Shown: positions 15,148-23,550 of the stretch, one piece after another
Layout: the number at the start of each line of letters is the position of its first letter
Position numbering within the stretch: position 1 is the stretch's first letter
Origin: DASZUK01 sp035547695
Lineage (GTDB): Bacteria > Actinomycetota > Acidimicrobiia > Acidimicrobiales > RAAP-2
Length of the DNA stretch: 64,000 nucleotides
NCBI GenBank assembly: GCA_035547695.1
Contig: DASZUK010000041.1
Location: 1-64,000 of the forward strand
Direction of reading: 5' to 3'
Made by a program: the position numbers and the translations under genes
Notes under the pieces: generated by a model
What the model was told of the DNA's origin: nothing
Databases searched by the model: none
Seen by the model: only the letters and a program-made list of their open reading frames with translations

Positions 15148-16284
15148 TCAGCCCGGGGCCAGCGCGGCCTCCACCAGGCGGCCCACCTGCGGGGACTCGA
15201 TGAGGAACCCGTCGTGGCCGTGCAGCGAACGGACCACGTGCACGTCGGGACGGCCGGGCAGCAGGGCGGCGAGCTCGTGCTGCAGTCGGGGCGGGTACAG
15301 GCGGTCGGAGTCGATGGCGACGACGGTGGGCTCGGCACGGACCCGGGCCAGTGCCCGGGCCGCCCCTCCCCTGCCCCGGCCGACGTCGTGATGGTCCATG
15401 GCTCGGCTCAGCACCAGGTAGCTGTTGGCGTCGAACCGCCCCACCAGCTTCTCGGCGTGATGGTCCAGGTAGCCCTCCACCGCGTAGCGGCCGCCGCCCA
15501 GCGGGTCTTCGTCCGCCTGGGGCCGCCGGCCGAACCTGGCGTCCAGCTCCTCCTCGGACCGGTAGGTGACGTGGCCGATGCGGCGGGCGAGGCCCAGCCC
15601 CCGCTCGGGACCGTGGCCCGGTGGCACCGTGTAGTAGTCGCCGCCGTGGAAACCGGGGTCCATCCGGATGGCCTGGGCCTGGACCGCGCACAGCGCGATC
15701 TGCTCGGCCGTGGCTGCCGCCCCGCAGGCGACGACCACCATCCGGCGCACCCGGTCCGGATGGGTGACGGCCCACTCCAGGGCCCGCATCCCCCCCATGG
15801 AGCCGCCGATCACCGCCGCCCACCGCACGATCCCGAGCCGGTCGGCCAGGGCGGCCTCCACCGCCACCTGGTCCCGGACGGTGACGGCCGGGAACCTCGA
15901 GCCCCACGGGGAACGGTCCGGCGACGCAGCGGCCGGGCCGGTGGTGCCCCGGCAGCCGCCCAGGGTGTTGGCGCAGACGACCCACCACCGGTCGGTGTCG
16001 ATCGGACCGCCCGGCCCGATCAACCGATCCCACCACCCCGGCGTGGGATGGCCGGGGCCGGCGGGGCCGGCGGCGTGGCTGTCGCCGGTGAGGGCGTGCT
16101 CGACGAGGATGGCGTTGTCGCCGGCCCGTGACGGACGGCCCCACGTCTCGTAGGCCACGGTCACCGGGCCCAGCGCACCGCCGAGCTCCAGGCCCAGCGG
16201 GACGTCTTCGAACAGCCGGACGAAGCGGCGGCGGCCGGGATCGTCACCGGCCCGCCACCCATCATCTATTTCCAGTTGTTCCAT
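15148..16284 (-). CDS. metX: Homoserine O-acetyltransferase
   Basis: 378-aa alpha/beta-hydrolase that acetylates homoserine with acetyl-CoA, the first committed step to methionine. ALGPVTVAYETWGRPSRAGD, the nucleophile elbow GGSMGGMRALEW (Ser in GxSxGG), an Asp in VVAIDSDRLYPP and the His in GHDGFLIE form the usual triad. It converges on the metY/CoA-binding pair. The ATG start (MEQLEIDD) has no Shine-Dalgarno but has a TACCAT/TATAAA -10-like stretch 4-9 nt before it, so a leaderless message is likely. The N-terminus is slightly longer than average. Well supported. Confidence 0.93.
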   Translation of the reverse strand: MEQLEIDDGWRAGDDPGRRRFVRLFEDVPLGLELGGALGPVTVAYETWGRPSRAGDNAILVEHALTGDSHAAGPAGPGHPTPGWWDRLIGPGGPIDTDRWWVVCANTLGGCRGTTGPAAASPDRSPWGSRFPAVTVRDQVAVEAALADRLGIVRWAAVIGGSMGGMRALEWAVTHPDRVRRMVVVACGAAATAEQIALCAVQAQAIRMDPGFHGGDYYTVPPGHGPERGLGLARRIGHVTYRSEEELDARFGRRPQADEDPLGGGRYAVEGYLDHHAEKLVGRFDANSYLVLSRAMDHHDVGRGRGGAARALARVRAEPTVVAIDSDRLYPPRLQHELAALLPGRPDVHVVRSLHGHDGFLIESPQVGRLVEAALAPG

Positions 16285-16326
16285 CGGATTTATATGGTAG
16301 AGTCCAGAGCGCCCGGTCCGGGCACA

Positions 16327-16404
16327 GGACACGAGCCCAAGACACGAGCCCAGGACACGAGCCCAGGACACGAGCCCAGGACACGGGCACGGGACACGGG
16401 CACG
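16327..16404 (+). repeat. 13-bp tandem repeat (6 copies) between metX and osmC
   Basis: Six 13-bp units of GGACACGAGCCCA/GGACACGGGCACG lie in the 147-bp divergent promoter region. The first four are nearly identical, the last two form a variant subfamily. The array can be read as an open frame but gives a low-complexity peptide. Confidence 0.88.
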
Positions 16405-16431
16405 GGGACAGGTGGGACGGAGGTACGAGGA

Positions 16432-16992
16432 ATGACCAGCACGGCGACGCCGGTGGACAACGGGGTGAACGTCGAGTTCTTGCTGACCGCCCGGGAGACG
16501 CTCGCCGCCCAGCCCGAGGCCGCCGACTTCAAGTGGCGGGTGAGCAACACGTGGGTGAAGGGCACGCACAGCCGGACCAGCGTGCACGGGTTCTTCGGCC
16601 TGGGCCAGGAGCAGGCCCACCACGAGGAGTTCGTGTTCGACGGCGACCACCCCGAGGTGTTCTCGGCCGAGGACCACGGGCCGACCCCGGTGGAACTGCT
16701 GCTGGTCAGCCTCGCGAGCTGCCTCACCGCCGGGGTGGCCGCGGTGGCCCAGAACCGTGAGATCCAACTGCGCTCGGTGACCGCGACGGTCGAGGGCGAC
16801 ATGGACGTCCGGGGCATCCTCGGCGTCGACCCGGAGGTCCGCAACGGCTTCAGCCAGATCAGGGTCACCTACCAGGTCGACGCCGACGCGTCGCGGGCCG
16901 ACATCGAGGCCCTGGTGGCGCAGTCGCAGAAGCGGTCGGCCGTGTACGACGTCGTGACCAACCCCACCCGCGTCACCGTCGAGGTGGCCTGA
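16432..16992 (+). CDS. OsmC family peroxide-detoxifying protein
   Basis: 186-aa OsmC/Ohr-like protein, a thiol-dependent organic hydroperoxide reductase fold. FSAEDHGPTPVELLLVSLAS is the start of the OsmC signature and the next residues, CLTAGV, carry the helix Cys. RSVTATVEGDMDVRG and FSQIRVTYQVDADAS follow. The second Cys is harder to place: only one clear Cys is seen in the core, so it may be an OsmC-like variant rather than a true peroxidase. The ATG at 16432 has AGGTACGAGGA upstream, so the longer open frame through the 13-bp repeat is not used. The CTG-started monooxygenase follows directly. Confidence 0.85.
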   Translation: MTSTATPVDNGVNVEFLLTARETLAAQPEAADFKWRVSNTWVKGTHSRTSVHGFFGLGQEQAHHEEFVFDGDHPEVFSAEDHGPTPVELLLVSLASCLTAGVAAVAQNREIQLRSVTATVEGDMDVRGILGVDPEVRNGFSQIRVTYQVDADASRADIEALVAQSQKRSAVYDVVTNPTRVTVEVA

Positions 16993-16994
16993 GC

Positions 16995-18278
16995 CTGCGC
17001 CGGGTCACCACCGCGATCGTCGGGGCCGGCCAGTCCGGCCTGGCCATGAGCCGGTGCCTCGGCGAGCGGTCGGTCGATCACGTCGTCCTCGAGCGGGCAG
17101 CGGTGGCCCAGTCGTGGCGGACCGGTCGTTGGGACTCGCTTCGGCTCCTGACGCCCAACTGGCTGAACCGCCTTCCCGGCTACCGGTACCGGGGGGACGA
17201 CCCCGACGGCTACATGGCCATGCCGGAGGTCGTGGCGTACATCGACGGCTACGCCCGGGCCATCGCGGCCCCCGTGGAGGACGGGGTGGACGTCACCGCG
17301 GTCAGGGTGGCCGACGACGGCTTCGAGGTGGTCACCACCGGTGGGGAGTGGTGGGCCCGCACGGTGGTGGTCGCCACCGGCCCCGGTCACCGGCCGGACG
17401 TCCCCGGGTTCGCCGCTGCGGTGCCGCCCGGCGTCGACTGCCTCACGCCGGCCGAGTACCGCAATCCGGGCCACCTGGCCGAAGGCGGTGTCCTGGTGGT
17501 CGGGGCGGCGGCGACCGGGGTCCAGTTGGCCGAAGAGATCCAGCGGTCGGGCCGGCCGGTGACGCTCGCCGTCGGGAGCCATGTCCGGATGCCCCGGGTG
17601 TACCGCGGGAGGGACATCATGTGGTGGCTCGACGCCGCGGGGGTGCTCGACGAGCGCCACGACGAGGTGGACGACATCGTCCGGGCCCGCCACGTGGCGT
17701 CGTTCCAGCTCGTGGGTTCGGCCAGTCGGGCGACGGTGGACCTCAACTCGCTGCAGTCCGGGGGCGTGCGCATCGTCGGCCGGCTCGGCGGGATCACCGA
17801 CGACGGAACCGCCCAATTCTCGGGCTCACTTCCCAACCACTGCGCGCTCGCCGACCTCAAGCTGGGGCGGCTCCTCGACGCCCTGGACGCCTGGGCGACG
17901 GACAGCGGGCTCCATGGCGAGGTCGGGGCCCCCGAACGCTTCCCCTCGACCACCGTTCCGCCGGAGCCGCCCCTCCTCCTGCGTCTGCGCTCCGGCGAGA
18001 TCAGGACGATCGTCTGGGCGACCGGCTACCGGCCGGAGTACCCCTGGCTCCAGGTGCCGGTGCTGGATGCCAAGGGACGGATCATCCACCACGGAGGGGT
18101 CACCCCGGTACCCGGCCTGTACCTCATCGGCGCCCCGTTCCTGCGGCGGAGGAAGTCGTCGTTCATCGACGGGGCCGGTGACGACGCCCGCGACCTCGCC
18201 GCGCACCTGGCCGCGTACCTCGACCAGCGGGCGGGTCGACCGTCGCCGCCACGCCGATCACGTCGGCGGCCATCCTGA
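16995..18278 (+). CDS. Flavin-containing monooxygenase-like oxidoreductase with a probable CTG start
   Basis: 427-aa FAD/NAD(P) protein of the FMO/Baeyer-Villiger-like class. The FAD motif VGAGQSGLAMS begins at about residue 9, followed by WRTGRWDSLRLLTPNW, AMPEVVAYIDGYAR, TVVVATGPGHRPDVPG and a second Rossmann motif VVGAAATGVQLAEEI, then VWATGYRPEYPWL. The first ATG (17046) would cut off the FAD motif, and no in-frame ATG, GTG or TTG is found just upstream. A CTG at 16995 has GAGGTGG 7 nt before it and gives the full motif, so a CTG start is the simplest reading. It begins 2 bp after the osmC stop. Substrate unknown. Confidence 0.78.
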   Translation: MRRVTTAIVGAGQSGLAMSRCLGERSVDHVVLERAAVAQSWRTGRWDSLRLLTPNWLNRLPGYRYRGDDPDGYMAMPEVVAYIDGYARAIAAPVEDGVDVTAVRVADDGFEVVTTGGEWWARTVVVATGPGHRPDVPGFAAAVPPGVDCLTPAEYRNPGHLAEGGVLVVGAAATGVQLAEEIQRSGRPVTLAVGSHVRMPRVYRGRDIMWWLDAAGVLDERHDEVDDIVRARHVASFQLVGSASRATVDLNSLQSGGVRIVGRLGGITDDGTAQFSGSLPNHCALADLKLGRLLDALDAWATDSGLHGEVGAPERFPSTTVPPEPPLLLRLRSGEIRTIVWATGYRPEYPWLQVPVLDAKGRIIHHGGVTPVPGLYLIGAPFLRRRKSSFIDGAGDDARDLAAHLAAYLDQRAGRPSPPRRSRRRPS

Positions 18279-18302
18279 GATGTCGGTCACCGGCCCGTGC
18301 GC

Positions 18303-19637
18303 TCAGGACGGTCGGTTGAGGGCCACCCCCGACCGGTCGAAGGCGTAGCACCGCGTCTCGTCCGGGAACGCCGGCCATTCGTCGTCCTGCAGGGGCCGGT
18401 GGACGTCGGCCACCTTGGGGCCGACCCGACGGGCGGCCTTCTGCAACACCTCCAGGTCCATCCCGTAGAGGCCGGCCGCGGTCTCCCCCAGCATGAGGCG
18501 GCACTCGGCGGGCGCCACCTCGCTGAAGGTCGCCCGGAGCGCCTGGGTGGTGTACGGCATGGTCCCTTCGGCGTGGGGGTAGTCCGCTCCCCACATGATC
18601 CGGTCGACCCCCAGTTCGTGGCGGACGGCCGTCTCGGACGGCAGCATGAAGCTGGCGCCGACGTAGCAGTTCCGGCGCCAGTACTCGCTGGGCTTCATCG
18701 ACAGCGCGTCCAACCCGCTCCCGATGAAGGTCCGCAGCACGGAGCCGCCCTTGCCGGCCTGCTCGCAGATGGCGTCCAGGGTGGCCAGGCGGTCGGGGAT
18801 CCAGCCGCAGAACTGCTCGGTCAGCACGAAGCTCAGGCCGGGGTGGCGCTCGAACACGCCCCCCAGCATCAGGTGCCATAGCCCCCGATGAGCGAAGAAC
18901 TCGAGCTCGGTCCAGGTCACGGCGACGCCGGCCTGGATATCGTCCGACGGCCCGCCGACGGACGCCGCGTGCTGGGTGACCGGGAAGCCGACGGCTTCGC
19001 AGGCGGCGAACAGCCGGTCGTAGGCCGGCGAGTACAACGGGGGGAGCTGCTCCCCGGCGAAGATGATGGGGAGGAGGATGCCACCGGTGTGGCCGGCCGA
19101 CGCCGCCCACTCGACCTCGGCCACCGCGTCGTCGACGTCGTTGAGGAACACCTGGATCACCCCGGCGCGGCGGCCGGGCAGGTCGCCGCAGAAGTCGAGC
19201 AGCCACCGGTTGTGGGCCCGGAGCCCAGCCCACCGGTGCTCGTAGTCGGTCCGGTCCCGCGGGCTGCCGGCCATGAGCACCCCCGAGGGGAAGAACGGAG
19301 GGGACGTGTTCGGGATGACGATCTCGCCGACCACCCCCTCGCCCTCGAGCTCCCGGACGCGGCGGGCGCTGTCCCAGTTGGCTGTCTGCCGGCCGGAGGC
19401 GACGCCGATCTTGTGGACCTCCTCCCCGGCGTCGACCTCGGCCCAGGCGTCCCGGTAGGAGCCGGCCCAGACGTCGAACTCGTCGTGCCACCGGGACTCC
19501 AGGTACGGCTTGTAGCCGTAGAGGTCGGCGCCCGCATGGGTGTCGGACGATACGACCACGTAGCGGTCGGTCGCCTCTCCGACCTGGTCGTCCGGGCCCG
19601 CGCCGTCGCCGTTGACGGTGCCCGTCGTGCTGGTCAT
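18303..19637 (-). CDS. Amidohydrolase-2 family hydrolase
   Basis: 444-aa member of the ACMSD-like TIM-barrel family. The N-terminus VVSSDTHAGADLYGYKPYL has Asp-Thr-His in place of HxH; HNRWLLDFCGDL, GFPVTQHAASVGG (barrel His) and the C-terminal RIMWGADYPHAEGTMPY carry the remaining metal and Asp ligands. The start is ATG with GGAGGG upstream. It is the last gene of a set with an NTF2-like protein and an F420 oxidoreductase (49-bp gap), pointing to a three-step local pathway. It ends 24 bp from the convergent monooxygenase. A GADYPH box rather than ETDFPH marks a separate subgroup. Confidence 0.85.
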   Translation of the reverse strand: MTSTTGTVNGDGAGPDDQVGEATDRYVVVSSDTHAGADLYGYKPYLESRWHDEFDVWAGSYRDAWAEVDAGEEVHKIGVASGRQTANWDSARRVRELEGEGVVGEIVIPNTSPPFFPSGVLMAGSPRDRTDYEHRWAGLRAHNRWLLDFCGDLPGRRAGVIQVFLNDVDDAVAEVEWAASAGHTGGILLPIIFAGEQLPPLYSPAYDRLFAACEAVGFPVTQHAASVGGPSDDIQAGVAVTWTELEFFAHRGLWHLMLGGVFERHPGLSFVLTEQFCGWIPDRLATLDAICEQAGKGGSVLRTFIGSGLDALSMKPSEYWRRNCYVGASFMLPSETAVRHELGVDRIMWGADYPHAEGTMPYTTQALRATFSEVAPAECRLMLGETAAGLYGMDLEVLQKAARRVGPKVADVHRPLQDDEWPAFPDETRCYAFDRSGVALNRPS

Positions 19638-19686
19638 GTGGCCTTCCCTCCGTGCTCGTGGCTGACAGGTGAGCGGTGATCGCTCG

Positions 19687-20604
19687 TCACCACCGGCATT
19701 CGGCCGGCTCCCACCCGATTTCCCGGATGAACCGTTCCAGGGCGCCGACGTGCTCCGCCGGCGTCCGCAGTGGTTGGACGTCGCCGCCGCCGCGCCAGGC
19801 GTTGGTCGTGGTCATCGTGTTGATGGTGACGTAGTCGACCGACTCACGGCGGGCCAGGTCGACCATGGCCAGGACCGCCGGTGCGCCGGCCGACCAGAGG
19901 GTGGCCAGTTCCACCGGGTACGTCGCCGGGTCCCTGCCGGCGGCCACCAGCTCCGTCCGCAGCCGGTGGATCTGCCGTCGGGCACTGGACGGGTCGGTGG
20001 TGGAGATGATGCACCCGTCGCCCAGCCGGGCGGCCCGGCGGAAGGCCGGTGGCGAGAACCCGCCGACCCAGATCGGGATGGTCCGGGCCGGCCGGGGGAG
20101 CATCGACGCCCGGTCCACCCGGTGGAACCGGCCCGAGAAGTCGACCAGCGGGTCTCGCCACAGGCACCGCAGCAGGGTGATCTGCTCGTCGAACCGGGCA
20201 CCTCGCGAGGCGAAGTCCGCCCCCAGTGCCTCGTACTCGACCGGGTTCCACCCAGCACCCACCCCGAGGCGGAGCCGACCGTCGGACAGCAGGTCGATCT
20301 CGGCCGCCTGCTTGGCGACGAGGACGGCCGGCCGTTGGGGGAGGACGAGGATGCCGCAGGTGAGCCCCACCTGGCGGGTGACGCCGGCGAGGAAGGAGAA
20401 CAGGGCGAGGGGCTCGTGGAACGCCATGGTCTGGTCGTGGGGTCCCCACAGCGGTGGTGTCCGGTTGGCATGGGAGGCGCCGAGCACGTGGTCGATGCAG
20501 GAGATGTGGGAGAACCCGAGGTCCTCGACGGCCTGCGCCCATGTCCGCACGGCGCCCCGGTCGGCGCCGAGCTCGCAACTCGGGAACATCGCCCCGAACC
20601 GCAC
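19687..20604 (-). CDS. LLM-class F420-dependent oxidoreductase
   Basis: 305-aa luciferase-like protein, TIM-barrel type. VRFGAMFPSCELG, LGFSHISCIDHVLGASHANR, AFHEPLALFSFLAGVTRQVG, LTCGILVLPQRP and GRLRLGVGAGWNPVEYEALG are all family blocks. It is closely similar to the gene at 48538-49458, more so than to the one at 10136. The GTG at 20604 is chosen because VRFGAMFP opens the domain and it lies 5 bp after the preceding stop; longer frames upstream are antisense-like. Second gene of the NTF2-LLM-amidohydrolase operon. Substrate unknown. Confidence 0.87.
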   Translation of the reverse strand: MRFGAMFPSCELGADRGAVRTWAQAVEDLGFSHISCIDHVLGASHANRTPPLWGPHDQTMAFHEPLALFSFLAGVTRQVGLTCGILVLPQRPAVLVAKQAAEIDLLSDGRLRLGVGAGWNPVEYEALGADFASRGARFDEQITLLRCLWRDPLVDFSGRFHRVDRASMLPRPARTIPIWVGGFSPPAFRRAARLGDGCIISTTDPSSARRQIHRLRTELVAAGRDPATYPVELATLWSAGAPAVLAMVDLARRESVDYVTINTMTTTNAWRGGGDVQPLRTPAEHVGALERFIREIGWEPAECRW

Positions 20605-20609
20605 CCCGG

Positions 20610-21131
20610 CTACCGCCCGCCGGCCGGTGCCCCGGCATCGCCCACCCGCCCGGGTGACCACGGGACGGACGTCGTCCGGCCCTCCCGCCAGCCCCCGGGG
20701 AGATGGAACAGCCCCTGGATGGTGCTGACCTTCTCGACGAACACCAGCCGGCCGTCCTGCAGGACGAGCCGGTCGTCGTAGTCGCCCCAACCGAGGTACA
20801 GGTCGTCGTCCCTCCCGAGCACCAGCAGGTAGCTGACACGGACGTGGAGCGGGTCGGCGTCGACGTCCTCCACGTCGACCGCCAACGGCAGGTGGCGGGT
20901 CGGCCGGACCCCGGCCGCCCACAGCTCCCGGAAGTACCCCAGGATCTCCGGCCACCCCTGGCAGTCCCGGGAGGGGCGGCGCAAGGTGGCGCCGGGGTCG
21001 AACATCGCCCCCAGTGCCTCGGCATCGGCCCGGTCGTAGGCGGCGCAGTACGCCACCTCGGCCTGCCGGACCGCTTCCACCACGACGGTGCGGTGGGCGA
21101 ACGGTGCCCACCGGTCCTCGACGATAGCCAT
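20610..21131 (-). CDS. SnoaL/NTF2-like protein
   Basis: 173-aa NTF2-like alpha+beta cone, the fold of small hydratases, isomerases and polyketide cyclases. An N-terminal helix EAVRQAEVAYCAAYDRADAE leads to ALGAMFDPGATLRRPSRDCQ, then a helix at GWPEILGYFRELW and long beta strands, RVSYLLVLGRDDDLYLGWGD and GRLVFVEKVSTIQGLF. The active residues cannot be assigned. The ATG has GAGGAGGGGGC directly before it. It is the first gene of an operon with an F420 oxidoreductase and an amidohydrolase, so it may isomerise or dehydrate an intermediate, or be a dissociable binding partner. Confidence 0.8.
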   Translation of the reverse strand: MAIVEDRWAPFAHRTVVVEAVRQAEVAYCAAYDRADAEALGAMFDPGATLRRPSRDCQGWPEILGYFRELWAAGVRPTRHLPLAVDVEDVDADPLHVRVSYLLVLGRDDDLYLGWGDYDDRLVLQDGRLVFVEKVSTIQGLFHLPGGWREGRTTSVPWSPGRVGDAGAPAGGR

Positions 21132-21159
21132 GCCCCCTCCTCGACGTGCCGCAAAGGTC

Positions 21160-21171
21160 TTACATAGTTTA
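21160..21171. promoter_or_regulatory. AT-rich promoter island, divergent genes
   Basis: TTACATAGTTTA stands out in G+C-rich DNA between the NTF2-like gene (minus) and an SDR (plus). On the minus strand it reads TAAACTATGTAA, a member of the recurring TAAC-N3-GTTA-like set, and lies about 30 bp before the NTF2-like start. Confidence 0.45.
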
Positions 21172-21313
21172 CTCTTTAGGGCCGGCAGGCGTCGAGGTGG
21201 GGCCCCGGGAGGGCGACGGAGAGCCACGTACGACGTCATGGCCGAGTGGCAGGCGGCGCTGGCCACGTTCGATGGCGTCTGGGACCCGCCGGGAGCGAGT
21301 GGAACGGAGGCAC

Positions 21314-22108
21314 ATGGACCGGTACGCAGGCAAGGTGGCGGTCGTGACGGGGGCCACGAAGCCGGGGGCGATCGGGGCGGGGATCGCCGAGCGGCTGGCG
21401 GCCGAAGGGGCCGCCGTGGTGGTCGCCGGCCGGGACGTCGCCGGCGGCACCCAGGTGGCCGACGGCATCCGGTCGCGAGGTGGTGAAGCCACCGTGACCC
21501 CGGTGGACCTGACCCGGGCGGAGAGCGTCCGTGCCCTGGTCGACGGGGCGGTGGCCCGGTACGGGCGGCTGGACACCCTGGTCAACAACGCCGCCGCCAT
21601 CGACACCGTCAAGGCCGGCCACGACCTCCCGGTCGCCGACATGGACGTGGAGGCGTGGGACTACGCCTTCTCGGTCAACGTCCGGGGGGCCTTCCTCTGC
21701 GCCAAGTACGCCATACCCCCGATGATCGACGGCGGGGGCGGGGCAGTGGTCAACATCTCCTCGATCGCCGCCCTCCGGGCCATCCCCAGCCGAGCCGCCT
21801 ACACCTCCACCAAGGCGGCCCTCAACGGCCTCACGCTGTCCATCGCCGTCGACTACGCCGACCGGGGCATCCGCAGCAACGCCATCCTGGTGGCGTCGGT
21901 CCGCAACCGAACGGCACCGGCCCGTGCCCGGCCGGGCCAGTTCGACTCGCTGATGCTGCCCCGGTGGGGTGGGGTCGACGACGTCGCCGCCATGGCGGCC
22001 TTCCTGGCCTCCGACGAGGCCGGGTTCACCACCGGTGCCATCGTTCCCGTCGACGGTGGGGCGCTGGCCAAGTTCGTCAAGCCGGCGTCCCCCCTCGGGC
22101 TGATGTGA
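21314..22108 (+). CDS. Short-chain dehydrogenase/reductase (SDR)
   Basis: 264-aa classical-like SDR. The nucleotide motif is stretched: TGATKPGAIGAGIAERLA instead of TGxxxGIG. NNAAAIDT, the catalytic Ser in ISSIAALRA, YTSTKAAL (YxxxK) and GAIVPVDGGALAKF at the end are present. AGRD after strand 2 leaves NAD or NADP open. The ATG has GGAGG close by. Divergent from the NTF2-like operon across an AT-rich island, so likely regulated together; an alcohol intermediate of that pathway is a reasonable substrate but not shown. Confidence 0.87.
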   Translation: MDRYAGKVAVVTGATKPGAIGAGIAERLAAEGAAVVVAGRDVAGGTQVADGIRSRGGEATVTPVDLTRAESVRALVDGAVARYGRLDTLVNNAAAIDTVKAGHDLPVADMDVEAWDYAFSVNVRGAFLCAKYAIPPMIDGGGGAVVNISSIAALRAIPSRAAYTSTKAALNGLTLSIAVDYADRGIRSNAILVASVRNRTAPARARPGQFDSLMLPRWGGVDDVAAMAAFLASDEAGFTTGAIVPVDGGALAKFVKPASPLGLM

Positions 22109-22141
22109 CGCCGTCGAGCTGACGCCGTCGAGGTGACGCGA

Positions 22142-22177
22142 TCGAGGGGCCGGCCCCGGGTGGGACCGGCCCCTCGA
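22142..22177. terminator. Bidirectional hairpin between convergent genes
   Basis: Perfect 12-bp stem, TCGAGGGGCCGG paired with CCGGCCCCTCGA, around a 12-nt loop, between the SDR (plus) and the binding-protein gene (minus). No T-tract on either side, as is common in high-G+C actinobacteria. Well placed to stop both transcripts. Confidence 0.7.
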
Positions 22178-22195
22178 CGCAACAGGCCGTCGGGC

Positions 22196-23428
22196 TCAGC
22201 TTGTGGAGCCCTCGGTGGCCATCTTCTGCAGCGTGGGCATCACCGACTTCGGCGCGCAGGTGGTCTTGCCGCCCTTGCCGGGCTTCCAGACGCCGTTGTT
22301 CAGGACCGAGGTGAACCAGCACTGGCTGAGCGGCTCCGGGCCCTTCTTGACGAACGTCAGCGGGGGCGCCAGGCCGCCAAGGGTCTGGTTCTTGAAGGTC
22401 CGCAGGGCCGCCTGCAGCGAGGCCGACGTCAGCGGCTTGCCCGTCTTCAGGGCAATGGCGGCGGCGGTGCCGAACTCGACCCCGGACGCCCAGCCCTCCA
22501 TGGCCTGGTCGGTCTGCGGCTTGCCCGGTTCGTACTTCGACATGGCCTGGTGGAAGGTCTTCCCGGCCCCCTTGGTCACCGTCCACGGCAGGTTGGTGTT
22601 GACGGCGTTGGCGCTGACTGTCTGGAAGCCTGTGCCGGACAGCGGGGCGGCGATGGCCGTGGCGGTGTAGATCGGCTTGTACCCCTGGGAGGCGCAGTTC
22701 GACGCCAACCGGAGGGAGTCGACCGGGTCCATGGACAGCGAGATGACCTGCGTCCCCGCCGCCTTGGCCGCCAGGCACTGGGCGGTGAAGCTCGGTGCCG
22801 ACAGGGACACCTGGGCCGAGTACACCGGGTTCACCCCGCCCAGCTTGGCCAGGCCGCCTGTGAAGAGCTCCTTCTTGATCACCGCACAGTTCGGGGCCTC
22901 GACGCAGTAGATCAGACCGAACTTGGACCCCTTCTTCTGGCTGGCCGCCAGGGCGTAGACCTCGGTGAGCTGGGTGGCGCCCTGCGGATAGAGCATGGGC
23001 GACTGGTTCCAGATGAGGTCGCTGCTGTTCCCGCCGACCACCGGGAGGTTGTTCTGTGTGAGATATGTGATGGCCGAGCCCAGGTTGTCCGTCCCGACCC
23101 CGACGATGGCCACCGGGTGGGAGGAGGAGTTGAGGCTCTGGATCACCGCCGCCTCCTGGCCCGGTGTGGACTTGGTGTCGCCGACGGCCAGCTTGATCTT
23201 GTGGCCGGCGATGCCGCCCCTGGCATTGGTGTACTTCACCCAGGCGTCGACACCGGTGGGCTGGCCGCCGAGCGATGACGTCAGGGCGCCGGTCAGGGCA
23301 CCGAGCGACGCGATCTGGATTGTCCCGCCGGACGCCGCTCCCGATGAGCCGGAGAACGCCGGCGCGACCAGCGTCCCGGCAACCAAGACTGCGGTGGCCA
23401 ACACCCCCTGCAGGTAACGATTCTTCAT
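22196..23428 (-). CDS. Branched-chain-type ABC transporter substrate-binding protein
   Basis: 410-aa periplasmic-binding-protein type I (LivJ/LivK-like), exported. MKNRYLQGVLATAVLVAGTL starts a signal segment that ends near AFSGSSGAA; no lipobox Cys is seen. The lobe IQIASLGALTGALTSSLGGQ then WVKYTNARGGIAGHKI is typical, as is VAIVGVGTDNLGSA. Liv-type binding proteins take amino acids but also aromatic and aliphatic acids. It lies 122 bp downstream of livF, in the same direction, so could be made from the same or its own promoter. GAGAGGAAAGGG precedes the ATG. Confidence 0.88.
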   Translation of the reverse strand: MKNRYLQGVLATAVLVAGTLVAPAFSGSSGAASGGTIQIASLGALTGALTSSLGGQPTGVDAWVKYTNARGGIAGHKIKLAVGDTKSTPGQEAAVIQSLNSSSHPVAIVGVGTDNLGSAITYLTQNNLPVVGGNSSDLIWNQSPMLYPQGATQLTEVYALAASQKKGSKFGLIYCVEAPNCAVIKKELFTGGLAKLGGVNPVYSAQVSLSAPSFTAQCLAAKAAGTQVISLSMDPVDSLRLASNCASQGYKPIYTATAIAAPLSGTGFQTVSANAVNTNLPWTVTKGAGKTFHQAMSKYEPGKPQTDQAMEGWASGVEFGTAAAIALKTGKPLTSASLQAALRTFKNQTLGGLAPPLTFVKKGPEPLSQCWFTSVLNNGVWKPGKGGKTTCAPKSVMPTLQKMATEGSTS

Positions 23429-23550
23429 CCCTTTCCTCTCACTCGCTCTGTCCACCGGCCCGCCGTGGTACCGGTGCGTTGTCGGAACTCTCCTTTGCCG
23501 TCCCGTTCATCCCCCCTCGTCCGGTGACCCCCTCTCTGTCGATGTCGTCG

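Noticed and set aside
16327..16404. CRISPR array
   Set aside because: The 13-bp units are directly adjacent with no spacers; no cas genes nearby.
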